A stretch of 64,000 nucleotides of DNA from Dehalogenimonas sp. WBC-2 (GTDB taxonomy: Bacteria; Chloroflexota; Dehalococcoidia; Dehalococcoidales; Dehalococcoidaceae), in contig CP011392.1 in the NCBI GenBank assembly GCA_001005265.1, positions 496,001 to 560,000 of the forward strand, given 5' to 3'. Positions 17,165 through 25,320 of this stretch are shown one piece after another. Numbering within the stretch: the first letter of the stretch is position 1; each line of letters begins with the position of its first letter. The translations under genes and the position numbers were made by a program. The notes beneath the pieces were generated by a model. It was not told the DNA's origin. It searched no databases and was given only the letters and a program-made list of their open reading frames with translations.

Positions 17165-18634
17165 TTATAGTTTGGATTTCACTGCTGCCATGTTGTTGCG
17201 GAAGCCGGGCATAATCTTCAATCCGAGCCGGATGAATGGATTTGAGGACATCCAGTCAAGGTATGCCATGTCTCCTATGCGTTTGATGATGCCTTCGGCG
17301 TAGGTGGGATAGGCGTGTGGCACGAAATGCAGACGATGTATTGGTTTGCCGAAGACCTTCACTACCTGGGCTTCATGTGCCAGTTCTTCTGCCCTGTCGC
17401 CAAGGATCTGTATGCCGACTAATTTGAAATTTTTGGTGCAGATAAATTTAGCCAGACCGAAGTCATTCTGTTCCATTTTGGCGCGTCTGATGGATTTATA
17501 GTCATAGCGGTAAATACGGATATTGTTACCGTATTTTGCACGGGCTTCTTCCTCAGTAAGCCCAGCATGAGCCAAGGGCGGTTCTGTGAAGGTTACCCAG
17601 ATGAGATGTTTATAGTCTGCCTTTTGTTTCAACAGCGGTATCACGGCATTATTGGCAGCAACCAGGGCTTGATATTCTGAGGTGGCGGCCATCTGGTAGA
17701 TACCGGTGACATCGCCGCAGGCATAGATGTTGTCGGCAGAGGTTTTTTGTCTTTGATTAACGGTAATCCCTTTGCCGGTATATTTTACGCCAGCCTTGTC
17801 CAAATTCAGGCCCTCAATGTTGGGTTGGCGACCGATGGTCAATAGTACCGCTTCAGCTTCCAGAATACTTGAAGCACCTGCTTTGTTTTGGACTTCCAGT
17901 TGGGTCATTGCTCCCGCTTTTTTAAGTTTGAGGCTTTTATGACCGGTTAATATTTTGATACCACGCTCAGTCAAATGACCGGACAACATGGTAACCAATT
18001 CCCCATCCTCCCGCGTTAAAATGGTATCTGCCAGTTCAACGACGGTGACTTCTAACCCTAAAAGATTGAATGCGGAGGCAAACTCAAGTCCGGCCGGACC
18101 GCCACCGATGATGATAATGGATGCCGGCATCTTATCAAGGTTGAATACAGTCTGGTTGTTGAGATATGGAGCATCTCTGTAGCCGTTGATTTCAATTTCC
18201 GCCGGACGTCCGCCGGTGGCAATGATGAATTTGCCACCTGAAATGGAATGTCCATCCAGGCGCACTCTATGGTTATCCAAAAACTCAGGTGAGCCGAATT
18301 TTATATCTATGCCCATCTCCTGAAAACTCTCAACGGTATCAAGTTTGCTTACATCGTCAATGACTCTAGTGACGTAACGAAAAACTTTGTCGGTGCCGAT
18401 ATGACCGGGGCTAAAGCCAAGACCAAATTTCTCAGTGGAAACCAAGGTGTCCCTTACAATACCGGCGCGGATGAGTGCCTTGGTGGGCATACAGGTATGC
18501 AGGTTGCAACTACCACCGAGGCGATCCTTTTCAATCAGAAGCACCCGTTTACCGATACCTGTGGCCATACCGGCGGCGGCGAAACCAGCAACTCCACCCC
18601 CGATGACTATGACATCATAATTGTATTTTGGCAT
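17165..18634 (-). CDS. FAD-dependent pyridine nucleotide-disulfide oxidoreductase (dihydrolipoamide dehydrogenase/mercuric reductase-like)
   Basis: 489 residues from ATG 18634. Layout: FAD site 'DVIVIGGGVAGFAAA' (about 7-21), redox disulfide 'GGSCNLHTCMPTKAL' (C43, C48), NAD(P) site 'IIIIGGGPAGLEFA', second FAD motif 'IYACGDVTG', and a C-terminal dimerisation domain with 'HAYPTYAE', replacing the usual HPTxxE. The active Cys pair and His/Glu are present, so it should be a functional disulfide reductase. No 2-oxo-acid dehydrogenase genes are nearby, so true lipoamide dehydrogenase function is doubtful; substrate unknown. Confidence 0.9.
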   Translation of the reverse strand: MPKYNYDVIVIGGGVAGFAAAGMATGIGKRVLLIEKDRLGGSCNLHTCMPTKALIRAGIVRDTLVSTEKFGLGFSPGHIGTDKVFRYVTRVIDDVSKLDTVESFQEMGIDIKFGSPEFLDNHRVRLDGHSISGGKFIIATGGRPAEIEINGYRDAPYLNNQTVFNLDKMPASIIIIGGGPAGLEFASAFNLLGLEVTVVELADTILTREDGELVTMLSGHLTERGIKILTGHKSLKLKKAGAMTQLEVQNKAGASSILEAEAVLLTIGRQPNIEGLNLDKAGVKYTGKGITVNQRQKTSADNIYACGDVTGIYQMAATSEYQALVAANNAVIPLLKQKADYKHLIWVTFTEPPLAHAGLTEEEARAKYGNNIRIYRYDYKSIRRAKMEQNDFGLAKFICTKNFKLVGIQILGDRAEELAHEAQVVKVFGKPIHRLHFVPHAYPTYAEGIIKRIGDMAYLDWMSSNPFIRLGLKIMPGFRNNMAAVKSKL

Positions 18635-18726
18635 AAACACACCGCACTTTCCGTTTGAAATAGGATATCAAATTTTAATATTTACCCAAAATCAGTAATC
18701 CTATGGATTGCTTGTCCAACTCAGTA

Positions 18727-19380
18727 TCAGTGTACCTTATATACAGATCGATTGCTTTCTAATAGCACCGGCAAACGCCAGGCAGCGAAAACAATCCAGG
18801 CAAGATTAATTCCAGCTAAAAGACGCTCGTTTAAACCAACCAGTTTTACATCATTAAATGGTAATACCTGCCATGCGATAACAAGACTAATTGAAGCCAT
18901 GATTACGGAGTAATTTATGATGGTTGTTGATTGAGGCTGTTTTGCAATAGCCCAGGCTACCAGCAAACAGGCCATGGGGAATAGGATTGAGATAGTAATA
19001 ACAGTAGTGACATGGATACTGCGGGCCAGAGTGGCGACAGTCCCGGCTGGATCGGTCTGAAAAACCATGATGATTATGGAGCCTAAACTGATGACAGCGA
19101 ACATTATCCCTGCCAGGCGTAGCCGGAAGCTGGTTTTAGTGAGGGCAGCGGAGAGGATGAGCCCGGCTATCAGAGCCTGCATCAACGCTGAGGTTCCCAT
19201 AGCGGCAGTTTCCAGCCAGCCCCACGGATAATAAACCATGCTGCTGATTGATTGCTGCATCGGGTTGTAGCCGGGATTATGATTGATCGCTATCAGGTCA
19301 CAGATAACCACGGCAGCAGTTCCGGCGATGGAGGCGACCGGCGTGATTGACGACAGGAATTTGAAGCTGGTAATGCGCAA
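18727..19380 (-). CDS. DUF998 family integral membrane protein
   Basis: 217 residues with about six hydrophobic segments. Residues 30-60 ('NPGYNPMQQSISSMVYYPWGWLE') match the N-terminal signature of DUF998 proteins. The frame opens at a TTG (19380), since no ATG or GTG is available near the first membrane segment. TATAAT-like bases lie just upstream, so the message may have a very short leader. Function unknown; monocistronic. Confidence 0.75.
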   Translation of the reverse strand: MRITSFKFLSSITPVASIAGTAAVVICDLIAINHNPGYNPMQQSISSMVYYPWGWLETAAMGTSALMQALIAGLILSAALTKTSFRLRLAGIMFAVISLGSIIIMVFQTDPAGTVATLARSIHVTTVITISILFPMACLLVAWAIAKQPQSTTIINYSVIMASISLVIAWQVLPFNDVKLVGLNERLLAGINLAWIVFAAWRLPVLLESNRSVYKVH

Positions 19381-19541
19381 TATGTACTCAATTATATATT
19401 ATAAGGAGTAAAACGGCTGTGAGGAATCAGGTGTTGTAGAGTAAACACAGCATTCTCCCTGTTTATTGTGGCCGCGAGCAAACAAAGCGAAATATCTGCC
19501 ACGGAAGCCCCCGACAGAATTCAATTATTAATTAATGATGA

Positions 19542-20708
19542 TCAAAAGATGTAAAAAAGAGCATTAGTCGGTCGTAATGTCAACTGCACGGTGACAGTAA
19601 TTTGTGATGCCCCGCGGTCGACTGCCAATGTCAGGGAGTCCCCCGCTTCCAAACGCCATAAGATGCGTAGCAGGTCGATAGAAAGTCCAATCGTTTCACC
19701 GTTAGCGCTGGTAATTATATCACCGACCCTTAGACCGGCGGCGATTGCAGGCGAGCCAGGAGCGAGATCAGTGATTTCCGCACCGAGCAACTGGGTGGCA
19801 AACGTCTCTCCATTCACAGGTTTTTCGTAATCCCATATATCAACACCAAGATACGGATGACGGCCCTGATGGTAGGTAACCAGATTGTTGTAGACAGGTT
19901 CGGCAGTGGCTGAATTGATGGCATAATTAATACCGGCAGCCTCTCCCAAACTATTGATACCGATAACTTCACCGTCAAGATTGATGAGTGGTCCGCCGCT
20001 ATTGCCGTTGGTGATGAAAACGTCGAATTGGATGAGGTCTGGATACCAATAATCATTGTCAACCCAATAGCTAAGGAGATTGCTAACAATACCCAGAGTT
20101 ACGGTGCTGCCATAATCAGCAGGGGAATAACCCAGAGGATTGCCCAGGGCGATAATGGTGTCACCGAGTTGTAGATTTGTTGTATCTCCAAATTGTGCCG
20201 CCGTTAGATTATGGGCGTTTATTTTAATCACAGCCAGGTCCATGAGATCGTCCTCCCAAATATTGACGACATCATAAATCCGCCGGTCCTGGGTGATGAC
20301 GAGAGCGTCTGTGGCACCGGCAACAACGTGACGATTAGTCAGGATATAGCCTTCGGTATCCATGATGACGCCTGAACCTGAGGCAACCCCGGAGGAAGAA
20401 TAGGTCTCGATATACACCAAAGACGGTAAAACTTTTGAAATGGCCTTTTGGACGACGGTTTGTTGGTCAACCAGCTCAGCGATCTGTTGATTAACAGTAT
20501 TAAGTTTACCATCGGCAGTGCCTAGTTGGTTTTGTAATCCACTGATGGTGTTTTGAGAAGTTGACAGCTGACTGGACAGGCTGTTGATCTCCTGTTGGGC
20601 ATCCTTCAGATCCGCGCTAGTTTGGAAAGCCATGAAGCCACTTACCCCGCTGAATGCCAGCAAGGCGACTAAAGCGACAATAACGAATTTGCGGAAACCT
20701 GAATCCAT
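19542..20708 (-). CDS. S1C-family (HtrA/DegP-like) serine protease with PDZ domain
   Basis: 388 residues. A single N-terminal membrane anchor (about 8-28) and a coiled coil (about 30-75) precede a trypsin-like domain with His in 'LTNRHVVAG', Asp in 'DLMDLAVIKI' and Ser in 'TNGNSGGPLI', so the triad is intact. A PDZ domain follows (about 290-375, 'LAPGSPAIAAGLRVGDIITSANGE' region). Such proteins degrade misfolded proteins outside the membrane. GGAGG seven bases before ATG 20708 supports the start. It is divergent from lepB. Confidence 0.95.
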   Translation of the reverse strand: MDSGFRKFVIVALVALLAFSGVSGFMAFQTSADLKDAQQEINSLSSQLSTSQNTISGLQNQLGTADGKLNTVNQQIAELVDQQTVVQKAISKVLPSLVYIETYSSSGVASGSGVIMDTEGYILTNRHVVAGATDALVITQDRRIYDVVNIWEDDLMDLAVIKINAHNLTAAQFGDTTNLQLGDTIIALGNPLGYSPADYGSTVTLGIVSNLLSYWVDNDYWYPDLIQFDVFITNGNSGGPLINLDGEVIGINSLGEAAGINYAINSATAEPVYNNLVTYHQGRHPYLGVDIWDYEKPVNGETFATQLLGAEITDLAPGSPAIAAGLRVGDIITSANGETIGLSIDLLRILWRLEAGDSLTLAVDRGASQITVTVQLTLRPTNALFYIF

Positions 20709-20963
20709 AATGACGCCTCCATATGCCAGATTGACACTTTTAACAAGTGCGGGATTGACTGGGCAGACACGATTATTCTAGGCTTGCCTACATGTTGTGT
20801 CAATACCTTTTTGTGGGACCATAAAATATCAAACTAACCGACTGGGAGGCGGGTTGACCCTTAAACTTCATAATACCCCGCTCGTCCCGGTTTCACCGGT
20901 ATAAGCAAGACTCTCTGCATGCTCCTGGCAATGCGCTCTCTTCCACCATGACATTTGTAGTTG

Positions 20964-20991
20964 TTGACGGCATACTAGTGGCTGTTATAAT
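20964..20991 (+). promoter_or_regulatory. Sigma-70-type promoter for lepB-pyrE
   Basis: TTGACG (20964-20969), a 16-base spacer, and a perfect TATAAT (20986-20991). The start of transcription would be near 20998, immediately followed by the ribosome-binding sequences before lepB. It likely drives lepB, pyrE and the following nuclease-like gene as one unit. Confidence 0.65.
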
Positions 20992-21011
20992 AGGGAGGTT
21001 CAGGAGAAATG

Positions 21012-21605
21012 ATGGAAAAATTGAAAGCCGCACTCATAGAATTGGCTTATGTCCTGTTAGGGGCAGTGGCTATTTTTCTGGTTTTTCAGCTTACGCTGCA
21101 AAACTCAATAGTTGATGGCACCAGCATGGAGCCTAATCTGGTGGATGCCGACCGGTTGCTGGTGAGTAAGGTGAGCTATATCTTCAGTGAGCCGCAACGC
21201 GGCGATATTATTGTCTTTCCCTCACCTTATGAAGATGGCCGCGAGTTTATCAAGCGGATCATCGGTATGCCGGGAGAAACCGTTGAGATTATTAACGGTG
21301 TTATTTACATAAATGGTGAAAAACTGGAAGAGCCGTATATCGTTAACCACGATAATCGCACTATGGCTACAATCACAGTTCCGGAAGGTGAATACTTTGT
21401 ACGGGGTGACAACCGGCCGGTCAGCCTGGATTCCACTCAGGGTTGGACGGTCAGCCGTGATGAGATTGATGGCAAGGCCTGGTTTGTATTCTGGCCGTTC
21501 GATAGTTTTGGCGGGGCGCCAAATTACAAATTTCAGATTACTGCTGTGGGCATTCTGATATTGCCGTTAATCATGCCGCGACGTTTGAAGGGCAACGGCC
21601 ATTAA
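21012..21605 (+). CDS. lepB: Signal peptidase I
   Basis: 197 residues with one N-terminal membrane anchor (about 10-30). The catalytic Ser is in 'GTSMEPNL' (S38) and the general-base Lys in 'EFIKRIIGMPGE' (K81). Box E is 'GDNRPVSLDST', close to the family GDNR..S.DSR. It cleaves signal peptides of exported proteins at the outer face of the membrane. AGGAG precedes two consecutive ATG codons (21009, 21012); the second has better spacing. It is followed directly by pyrE. Confidence 0.96.
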   Translation: MEKLKAALIELAYVLLGAVAIFLVFQLTLQNSIVDGTSMEPNLVDADRLLVSKVSYIFSEPQRGDIIVFPSPYEDGREFIKRIIGMPGETVEIINGVIYINGEKLEEPYIVNHDNRTMATITVPEGEYFVRGDNRPVSLDSTQGWTVSRDEIDGKAWFVFWPFDSFGGAPNYKFQITAVGILILPLIMPRRLKGNGH

Positions 21606-21624
21606 CGGTGTCGAATCGTTATTC

Positions 21625-22164
21625 GTGGAAGCGGGGGCGGTGCTTAAAGGGCATTTTCTGCTAACTTCCGGCTTACATTCTCCTGTTTATTGGGAGAAAT
21701 TCCGGGTAATTGAAAATCCGGTAGCGGCGGTGCCCCTGTGTGCCATGATTGCGCAAGAGTATAAAGGAAAAGGCGTGGAACTGGTGGTAGGGCCGACGAC
21801 AGGCGGCATTATCCTGGCTTTTGAAGTGGCGCGTCAGATGGGATTGCCAGCGGCCTTTGCTGAAAAGACAGCCTCCGGTCAACGGGAGTTCCGGCGCGGT
21901 TTCAAGATCAAACCTGGTGAGCGTATCCTGGTTGTTGATGACGTGTTAACCACTGGCAAAAGTGTTCGCGAGGTCATCGAGGCAGTAAAAAAGCATAATG
22001 GTGAGATCATCGGCTTTGGCGTATTGGTGGACCGCTCGGAAAATGATTTAGGCTTTGGGGCACCGCTTTTCAGTTGCTTGCGCGCTGTTACCCCGGCCTA
22101 TAAAGCCGAAGACTGTCCTTTATGCCGGGCGGGAGAACCGCTAACCAAGCCCGGGAGCAGTTGA
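21625..22164 (+). CDS. pyrE: Orotate phosphoribosyltransferase
   Basis: Transfers orotate onto PRPP in pyrimidine synthesis. The PRPP site 'ILVVDDVLTTGKS' and the N-terminal 'GHFLLTSGLHS' are clear; a C-terminal 'CPLC' is present. From the GTG at 21625 the protein is 179 residues but lacks the first helix usual in this family. Reading upstream in frame from ATT 21601 gives MNGVESLFVEAGAVL, which matches that helix, and GAAGGG lies 8 bases before the ATT. The true start may therefore be ATT at 21601, overlapping the lepB stop. Function is secure; the start is not. Confidence 0.92.
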   Translation: MEAGAVLKGHFLLTSGLHSPVYWEKFRVIENPVAAVPLCAMIAQEYKGKGVELVVGPTTGGIILAFEVARQMGLPAAFAEKTASGQREFRRGFKIKPGERILVVDDVLTTGKSVREVIEAVKKHNGEIIGFGVLVDRSENDLGFGAPLFSCLRAVTPAYKAEDCPLCRAGEPLTKPGSS

Positions 22165-22165
22165 T

Positions 22166-22633
22166 TTGGATACGGTTCTCATTATAGTGGTGGCGGCGCT
22201 GGGGGCATTTCTGCTGGTTAGCGTCAATTATTATTTCATCAAATGGCGCTTTGAGGCGCGTTTCCGGGAGTGGCAGACGCAGGAACAGGCACATTGGCGG
22301 GTTGAGATAGATAGAGCCTCCAAACAGGCAGTAACCCAGAGCCGGGCGGTGTTGGGAGGCAAGTTCACCGAGCAGATGGCACCTTATCTACCGGAGTTTA
22401 AGTATGATCCGACCGAAGCCCGTTTTATCGGCAGCCCCATTGACCTTGTCGTTTTCCCGGGCTTGGCGACCGGAGATCCTCGGGAGATTATAATCATGGA
22501 AGTCAAGAGCGGACAGAATTGCCAATTAACGCCAGCCCAAAAAAAGATCAGGGAACTTGTTGAGGACGGCATGGTGCGTTGGGAGCTCATCGAGCGGCGA
22601 TGCCCGGTAGATGATGACACAACGTCAGAATAA
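22166..22633 (+). CDS. Membrane-anchored protein related to archaeal Holliday junction resolvase (Endonuc_Holl, PF10107-like)
   Basis: 155 residues from a TTG start (22166) with GGGAG about 9 bases upstream. An N-terminal membrane segment (about 4-24) is followed by a helical stretch and a nuclease-like core: 'FIGSPIDLVVFPGL', then 'IIIMEVKSG' and 'LTPAQKKIRELV'. The D...E-x-K spacing is that of restriction-endonuclease-fold enzymes. It begins just after the pyrE stop, so it is probably cotranscribed. Substrate and role are unknown. Confidence 0.75.
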   Translation: MDTVLIIVVAALGAFLLVSVNYYFIKWRFEARFREWQTQEQAHWRVEIDRASKQAVTQSRAVLGGKFTEQMAPYLPEFKYDPTEARFIGSPIDLVVFPGLATGDPREIIIMEVKSGQNCQLTPAQKKIRELVEDGMVRWELIERRCPVDDDTTSE

Positions 22634-22642
22634 TCACCGTTG

Positions 22643-23152
22643 ATGACCTATCCGCTGGACATTCGGCCCCTGGCTGAATCTGAACTGCCGCAACTGACCC
22701 GCTTGATTCAAGATACTATCAAGCATTCCTACGGAGAGTGCTATCCACCGGGGGTTGTCCGGCTTTTCACCAACTACCACTCGACAGATAAGATTCTCAA
22801 GGATGTGACCACCAGAACCGTTCTGGTCGGCTGGCTGGATAGTATTCCTGTGGCTACCGGCAGTCTCATCGGCGATTATGTCTCCCGTGTCTTTGTGCAT
22901 CGCACATATCAGGCGCGGAGCTACGGTAAAATGATGGCTGAAGAGATAGAAAAACTGGCGGCGGTACGGGATATCAAATGTCTGGAATTGACGCGGCTAT
23001 CGGTTCGCGCCTTTTTTGGCAGACCTGTGGTTATCATGTCGGGTCTCATCAACTGGAACTGGTCGAAGATGAAACCCTGGAATAATATAAAATGTTCAAA
23101 AGGCTTTGACTATCCATCTGTGATCCTTTCTTTTCAGTTTCATAATATATAG
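22643..23152 (+). CDS. GNAT-family acetyltransferase, probably frameshifted near its C-terminus
   Basis: The first 120 residues look like a GNAT domain: N-terminal 'DIRPLAESELPQLTRLI', then 'SRVFVHRTYQARSYGKMMAEEIE', the acetyl-CoA-binding strand-helix. After 'LTRLSVRAFF' the open frame loses family character. Adding one T to the six-T run at 23012-23017 switches the frame to '.FFWQTCGYHVGSHQLEL' ending at 23085, which is the expected GNAT C-terminus (aromatic, GY/GF, then a strand). So it is either a frameshift mutation or a homopolymer sequencing error. Substrate unknown. Confidence 0.75.
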   Translation: MTYPLDIRPLAESELPQLTRLIQDTIKHSYGECYPPGVVRLFTNYHSTDKILKDVTTRTVLVGWLDSIPVATGSLIGDYVSRVFVHRTYQARSYGKMMAEEIEKLAAVRDIKCLELTRLSVRAFFGRPVVIMSGLINWNWSKMKPWNNIKCSKGFDYPSVILSFQFHNI

Positions 23153-23241
23153 ATTTATTTTGACTTGAACCAGAACTGTGTTACTTTGGAATGAGAGCAT
23201 CTAAGTGATGTATGGGAAAAAAACCCAGAAAGAGGTTCGAA

Positions 23242-24219
23242 ATGGGAAAAATCAAAAGGATACTTAACCGCTCGGTAATGATTTGCGTCATTGCCATCGT
23301 AGCCATCGTGTTGCCGTTCGGCTGTTCCTCCGGTGATGAGTCAACTACGCCAACGACAGGCAACGGCGAGGTTTATTTTACGATATCGGATGCTTCAACT
23401 GACCTGCAATCGGTGACCAAGTATGAGGTGACCATTGATAAAGTAGAAGCGCATGTGGAAGGCGGCAGTTGGACGGTAATATCTACCGAGTCCAAAACCT
23501 ATGACCTGATTCAGTTGAAAAATCAAAATCAGATCATGCTGGTCGCGTCATCCAGCATCAAGGCCGCCAATTACGACCGGGTGCGTTGCAATGTAGCCAA
23601 GGCGACAATTACCGACAATACCGGGGTGCATCAGGCGACATTGGTAAAGAACACCTGTGAGTTCGACAGCCGGTTTGAGATTAAATCTGACACCAAGGCC
23701 AGCGTCAATCTTGATTTCTTAGCCGATAAATGCCTGTATCTTACGACCGATGGCAAATATGTCATGGCAACTTCAATCCGTTGTGAAACCCGTAACAGCG
23801 CCCAGATTCAGGTCTCATCTAACAACGAGGTTCAGATTTCCGGTGGCCAAACACAGACCAATGCCCACTACGGCATGGGTATGGACGGGATGATGAAAAG
23901 CGGCTTTGAACTGGCGGCCGATGCCGCCCTCAAAATTGAAGGCAGCGCCGTTGTAGTTATCACTGGTCAGGCAATGTTCTATGGTACGGTAAGTTCAGTC
24001 AATATAGGCAGCCAGACCTTGACCTGCGCCCGTGCGGGTGGTAGTGCCATGACCTTGAATTTTGCTTCCAGCACTCAACTGCTAATTAATGGCACGCTCT
24101 CCCTGTTAGGTCTGGTAGACGTTTCCGGGCAGACAGGCAAACCATGTTGGGTTGTGTACGATACAACCACTAATACCTGCATTAAGGCTTTCATAGGTAC
24201 CGGATTTACGGCTAGTTAG
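23242..24219 (+). CDS. DUF4382 domain-containing lipoprotein
   Basis: About 325 residues from ATG 23242 (AGAGG upstream). Signal peptide with lipobox-like 'PFGC' is followed by a Thr-rich linker and 'GEVYFTISDAS....V..YEVTIDKVEAH', the start of the DUF4382 beta-sandwich domain (about 40-190). The C-terminal part (about 240-325) is a second, less conserved beta-rich region ('YGTVSSVNIGSQTL.C'). It is presumably anchored on the outer face of the membrane; function unknown. A decayed copy of its 3' end is found at 29993-30084. Confidence 0.85.
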   Translation: MGKIKRILNRSVMICVIAIVAIVLPFGCSSGDESTTPTTGNGEVYFTISDASTDLQSVTKYEVTIDKVEAHVEGGSWTVISTESKTYDLIQLKNQNQIMLVASSSIKAANYDRVRCNVAKATITDNTGVHQATLVKNTCEFDSRFEIKSDTKASVNLDFLADKCLYLTTDGKYVMATSIRCETRNSAQIQVSSNNEVQISGGQTQTNAHYGMGMDGMMKSGFELAADAALKIEGSAVVVITGQAMFYGTVSSVNIGSQTLTCARAGGSAMTLNFASSTQLLINGTLSLLGLVDVSGQTGKPCWVVYDTTTNTCIKAFIGTGFTAS

Positions 24220-24241
24220 ATAGTCGGGATAATAGATGGTA

Positions 24242-24277
24242 TGGCCGCGGTGGTAAAGTCCAACTGCCGTCGGACAA
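24242..24277 (+). repeat. 36-base copy of part of the DNRLRE-protein gene
   Basis: Bases 24242-24277 are identical to 27092-27128 in the same orientation except for one missing C. The longer copy lies inside the coding region of the DNRLRE-domain protein (the 'SDGSWDFTTA' segment). The short copy sits just after the DUF4382 stop and encodes nothing. It marks a past rearrangement linking this spot with the surface-protein operon. Confidence 0.8.
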
Positions 24278-24349
24278 CCCTCTTCAACGGAAAATGGCAT
24301 TGACGCTGTTGGTATAAGCGTACTGCACATGGACGTGACCGTTCATTCT

Positions 24350-24387
24350 ACCCATACCTCGGTACTAGATGGTACCGAGGTATGGGT
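24350..24387. terminator. Perfect 16-bp hairpin downstream of the DUF4382 gene
   Basis: ACCCATACCTCGGTAC (24350-24365), 6-base loop TAGATG, GTACCGAGGTATGGGT (24372-24387). It is placed 130 bases after the DUF4382 stop. There is no T-run, so termination in the plus direction would be atypical; a role in message stability or a repeat end is equally possible. The remaining sequence to 24696 shows no gene. Confidence 0.45.
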
Positions 24388-24696
24388 GTATACGTAGTGG
24401 AATCGGTTCCATCAACCGTAGTCCAAGGCAAAGTATCGTGCTGACGGGCATTCCAAGTGCACTATTTTGGCGGTTACAGGAAATACCACACCCTCAATCA
24501 TTTCATTATCCCTCACCATACACCATTCCGACCTGAAATATCACCGGTCAGGAAAGCATACGGTCATCGCTTAGTTCCGGGTGCGCTGCGCTAAATTAAG
24601 TACTCAATTAACATAAAACAAGTATAAGTACCAATTACAATGCCGTTAAGACTATGAAAGAATGAAGTTGGAGTCACAACAAGAAGGAGCATCAAA

Positions 24697-24882
24697 ATGG
24701 AAAAGAACGAAGTAAACGGGAAGATCAAGCAAGCGAAGGGCAAGGTTGAGGAGGAGATTGGCAAAATGAAAGGTGACAAACCGATGCAAATGCGGGGAAA
24801 AAGCGAACAAATAGTTGGCAAAGCCCAGGAGACCATCGGTAAAGTCCAGGGAAATGCCAATAAAGCTATCAAGAAGTTATAG
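24697..24882 (+). CDS. CsbD-family stress protein
   Basis: 61 residues, highly charged and helical, with the family pattern 'VNGKIKQAKGKVEEEIGKMKGD' repeated as 'MRGKSEQIVGKAQETIGK'. GAAGGAG lies ahead of the ATG. CsbD proteins are small cytosolic general-stress proteins of unknown mechanism. It is followed 39 bases later by a DUF1059 gene, and both probably share a transcript ending at the hairpin at 25206-25237. Confidence 0.9.
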   Translation: MEKNEVNGKIKQAKGKVEEEIGKMKGDKPMQMRGKSEQIVGKAQETIGKVQGNANKAIKKL

Positions 24883-24921
24883 TAAACAGAATAATGGTGT
24901 ATTTAAGAAAGGCAGGATAGA

Positions 24922-25146
24922 ATGGCTTCATTTAAATGTAGTGATATTGGCATGAAGTGCGGTTTTGAAGTGAAAGACGATAACGAAAAAGAGTTATTGC
25001 ATCTAATCGGCCATCATGCGGAAGAAACACACGGCATGAAAACTATTCCAGCTGATACCATGGAGAAGATTAATAAAGCTATTAAACCACCGGTTAAAGA
25101 CATGCCATCAGTATCCCACACACACGAAAAACACGATCACCACTAG
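24922..25146 (+). CDS. DUF1059 domain-containing small protein
   Basis: 74 residues beginning 'FKCSDIGMKCGFEVKDDNE' and 'IGHHAEETHGMKTIP', the two signatures of DUF1059, with conserved Cys and His residues that could bind a metal. A His-rich tail (HTHEKHDHH) adds to that impression. Paired with the CsbD gene, so likely stress-related. Function unknown. Confidence 0.88.
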   Translation: MASFKCSDIGMKCGFEVKDDNEKELLHLIGHHAEETHGMKTIPADTMEKINKAIKPPVKDMPSVSHTHEKHDHH

Positions 25147-25205
25147 AAAATAGGGTCAAAAGACAAGTGACCAGGCCAGACTGATGGCCTTACATGTTCA
25201 AAAGA

Positions 25206-25237
25206 GAAGCGCCTGATTAGAAATGACCAGGCGCTTC
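25206..25237 (+). terminator. Hairpin terminator after CsbD/DUF1059
   Basis: GAAGCGCCTG (25206-25215), 12-base loop, CAGGCGCTTC (25228-25237): a perfect 10-bp GC-rich stem followed by ATTACAT. The weak T-run means it is not a strong intrinsic terminator. Its position between two converging transcription units suits a terminator for either side. Confidence 0.55.
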
Positions 25238-25320
25238 ATTACATCATCGCCGATAGACACAACTGGTCTGCGTTTATATTCAAGCCAGTAGTGGCGGCGG
25301 GTTATTGAGGAACTAATCCA

